From positions 1-43,459 of the forward strand of contig CAMLML010000035.1 in the NCBI GenBank assembly GCA_946481095.1: 43,459 nucleotides of DNA. The letters are read 5' to 3'. This DNA is from an uncultured Cellvibrio sp. (GTDB lineage Bacteria > Pseudomonadota > Gammaproteobacteria > Pseudomonadales > Cellvibrionaceae). Shown here piece by piece: positions 43,324 to 43,459 of the stretch. The position numbers were made by a program, and so were the translations under genes. How positions within the stretch are numbered: the stretch's first letter is position 1; the number at the start of each line of letters is the position of its first letter. Under the pieces are notes generated by a model. The model was not told the DNA's origin. It did no database searches and was given only the letters and a program-made list of their open reading frames with translations.

Positions 43324-43459
43324 ATGCACAAAGATCAACTACCCTCCAAAATCTGCCCTGTGTGTCAGCGACCCTTTAACTGGCGAAAAAAGTGGAGCCG
43401 CGATTGGGCCGAGGTTATCTATTGTTCCAATGCTTGTCGTTTGCAGAAACGCAACAAAA
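43324..43459 (+). CDS. DUF2256 family zinc-ribbon-like protein (3' end beyond window)
   Basis: 45 codons are visible from the ATG at 43324, with no stop before the right edge. [16 protein letters not shown] followed by W...VIYCSNACR is the DUF2256 signature, with four cysteines (CPVC and CSNAC) in a likely zinc ribbon. The family is small (about 40-60 residues), so only a few residues should be missing. Function unknown; the genes are often found near cryptochrome/photolyase genes, which cannot be checked here. Confidence 0.85.
   Translation, partial: MHKDQLPSKICPVCQRPFNWRKKWSRDWAEVIYCSNACRLQKRNK

Overview
The window reads as chromosome of a Gram-negative gammaproteobacterium, most likely a relative of Cellvibrio in the Cellvibrionaceae. 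This is inferred from three things: the gene order pilMNOPQ-aroK-aroB-damX next to a divergent penicillin-binding protein 1A, rpmE beside priA, and a secreted GH5 glycanase. No database search was possible. The sequence is compact and mostly housekeeping, broken by several AT-richer accessory patches.

Layout. 1-2928 (minus) is most of a membrane-type KAP P-loop NTPase whose C-terminus lies off the left edge. 2929-3468 is non-coding and carries an interspersed palindromic repeat. 3469-8087 holds a lipoprotein of unknown function, an FKBP/SlyD-type isomerase, an Sfp-type phosphopantetheinyl transferase, two tandem periplasmic solute-binding-like proteins and a maltose O-acetyltransferase-like enzyme. 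8121-8277 carries more repeat debris. 8373-11653 (plus) holds comF, then a trypsin-like periplasmic protease overlapping an FHA-membrane protein. 11700-13121 (minus) is an AAA/DUF4143 ATPase whose predicted promoter is bracketed by two near-identical palindromes. 13304-14834 is gcvT-gcvH. 14905-17155 (minus) pairs a periplasmic sensor protein with a chemoreceptor. 17311-18432 is the GH5 enzyme, and 18465-27246 (minus) is apaG, damX, aroB, aroK and pilQPONM. 27401-32542 holds PBP1A, rpmE (minus) and priA.

The most unusual part is 32553-41623. One minus-strand run, divergent from a GntR/FCD regulator at 41897, encodes a Tsx-like outer-membrane channel, a BMP-family binding protein, two permeases, a twin-domain ABC ATPase, two isochorismatase-like cysteine hydrolases and a cupin. 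Read together, these look like uptake and hydrolysis of a nucleobase-like or ureide compound (biuret/triuret type), from outer membrane to cytoplasm. A palindrome (GTTGTATACAAC) over the -35 region of the tsx promoter is a good candidate GntR operator. Appended to the distal end of this run, with overlapping reading frames and no visible terminator, are a DUF262 protein (ParB/Srx-like DGVQR motif) and a HEPN protein with an RxxxxH motif. That combination is typical of nucleic-acid-targeting defence or toxin modules. The block sits between priA and a SPOR-domain (FtsN-like) gene, where related genomes often have argS, so it is probably an insertion or rearrangement.

The window ends with the start of a DUF2256 zinc-ribbon gene. 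I found no rRNA, tRNA, CRISPR array, transposase or integrase.
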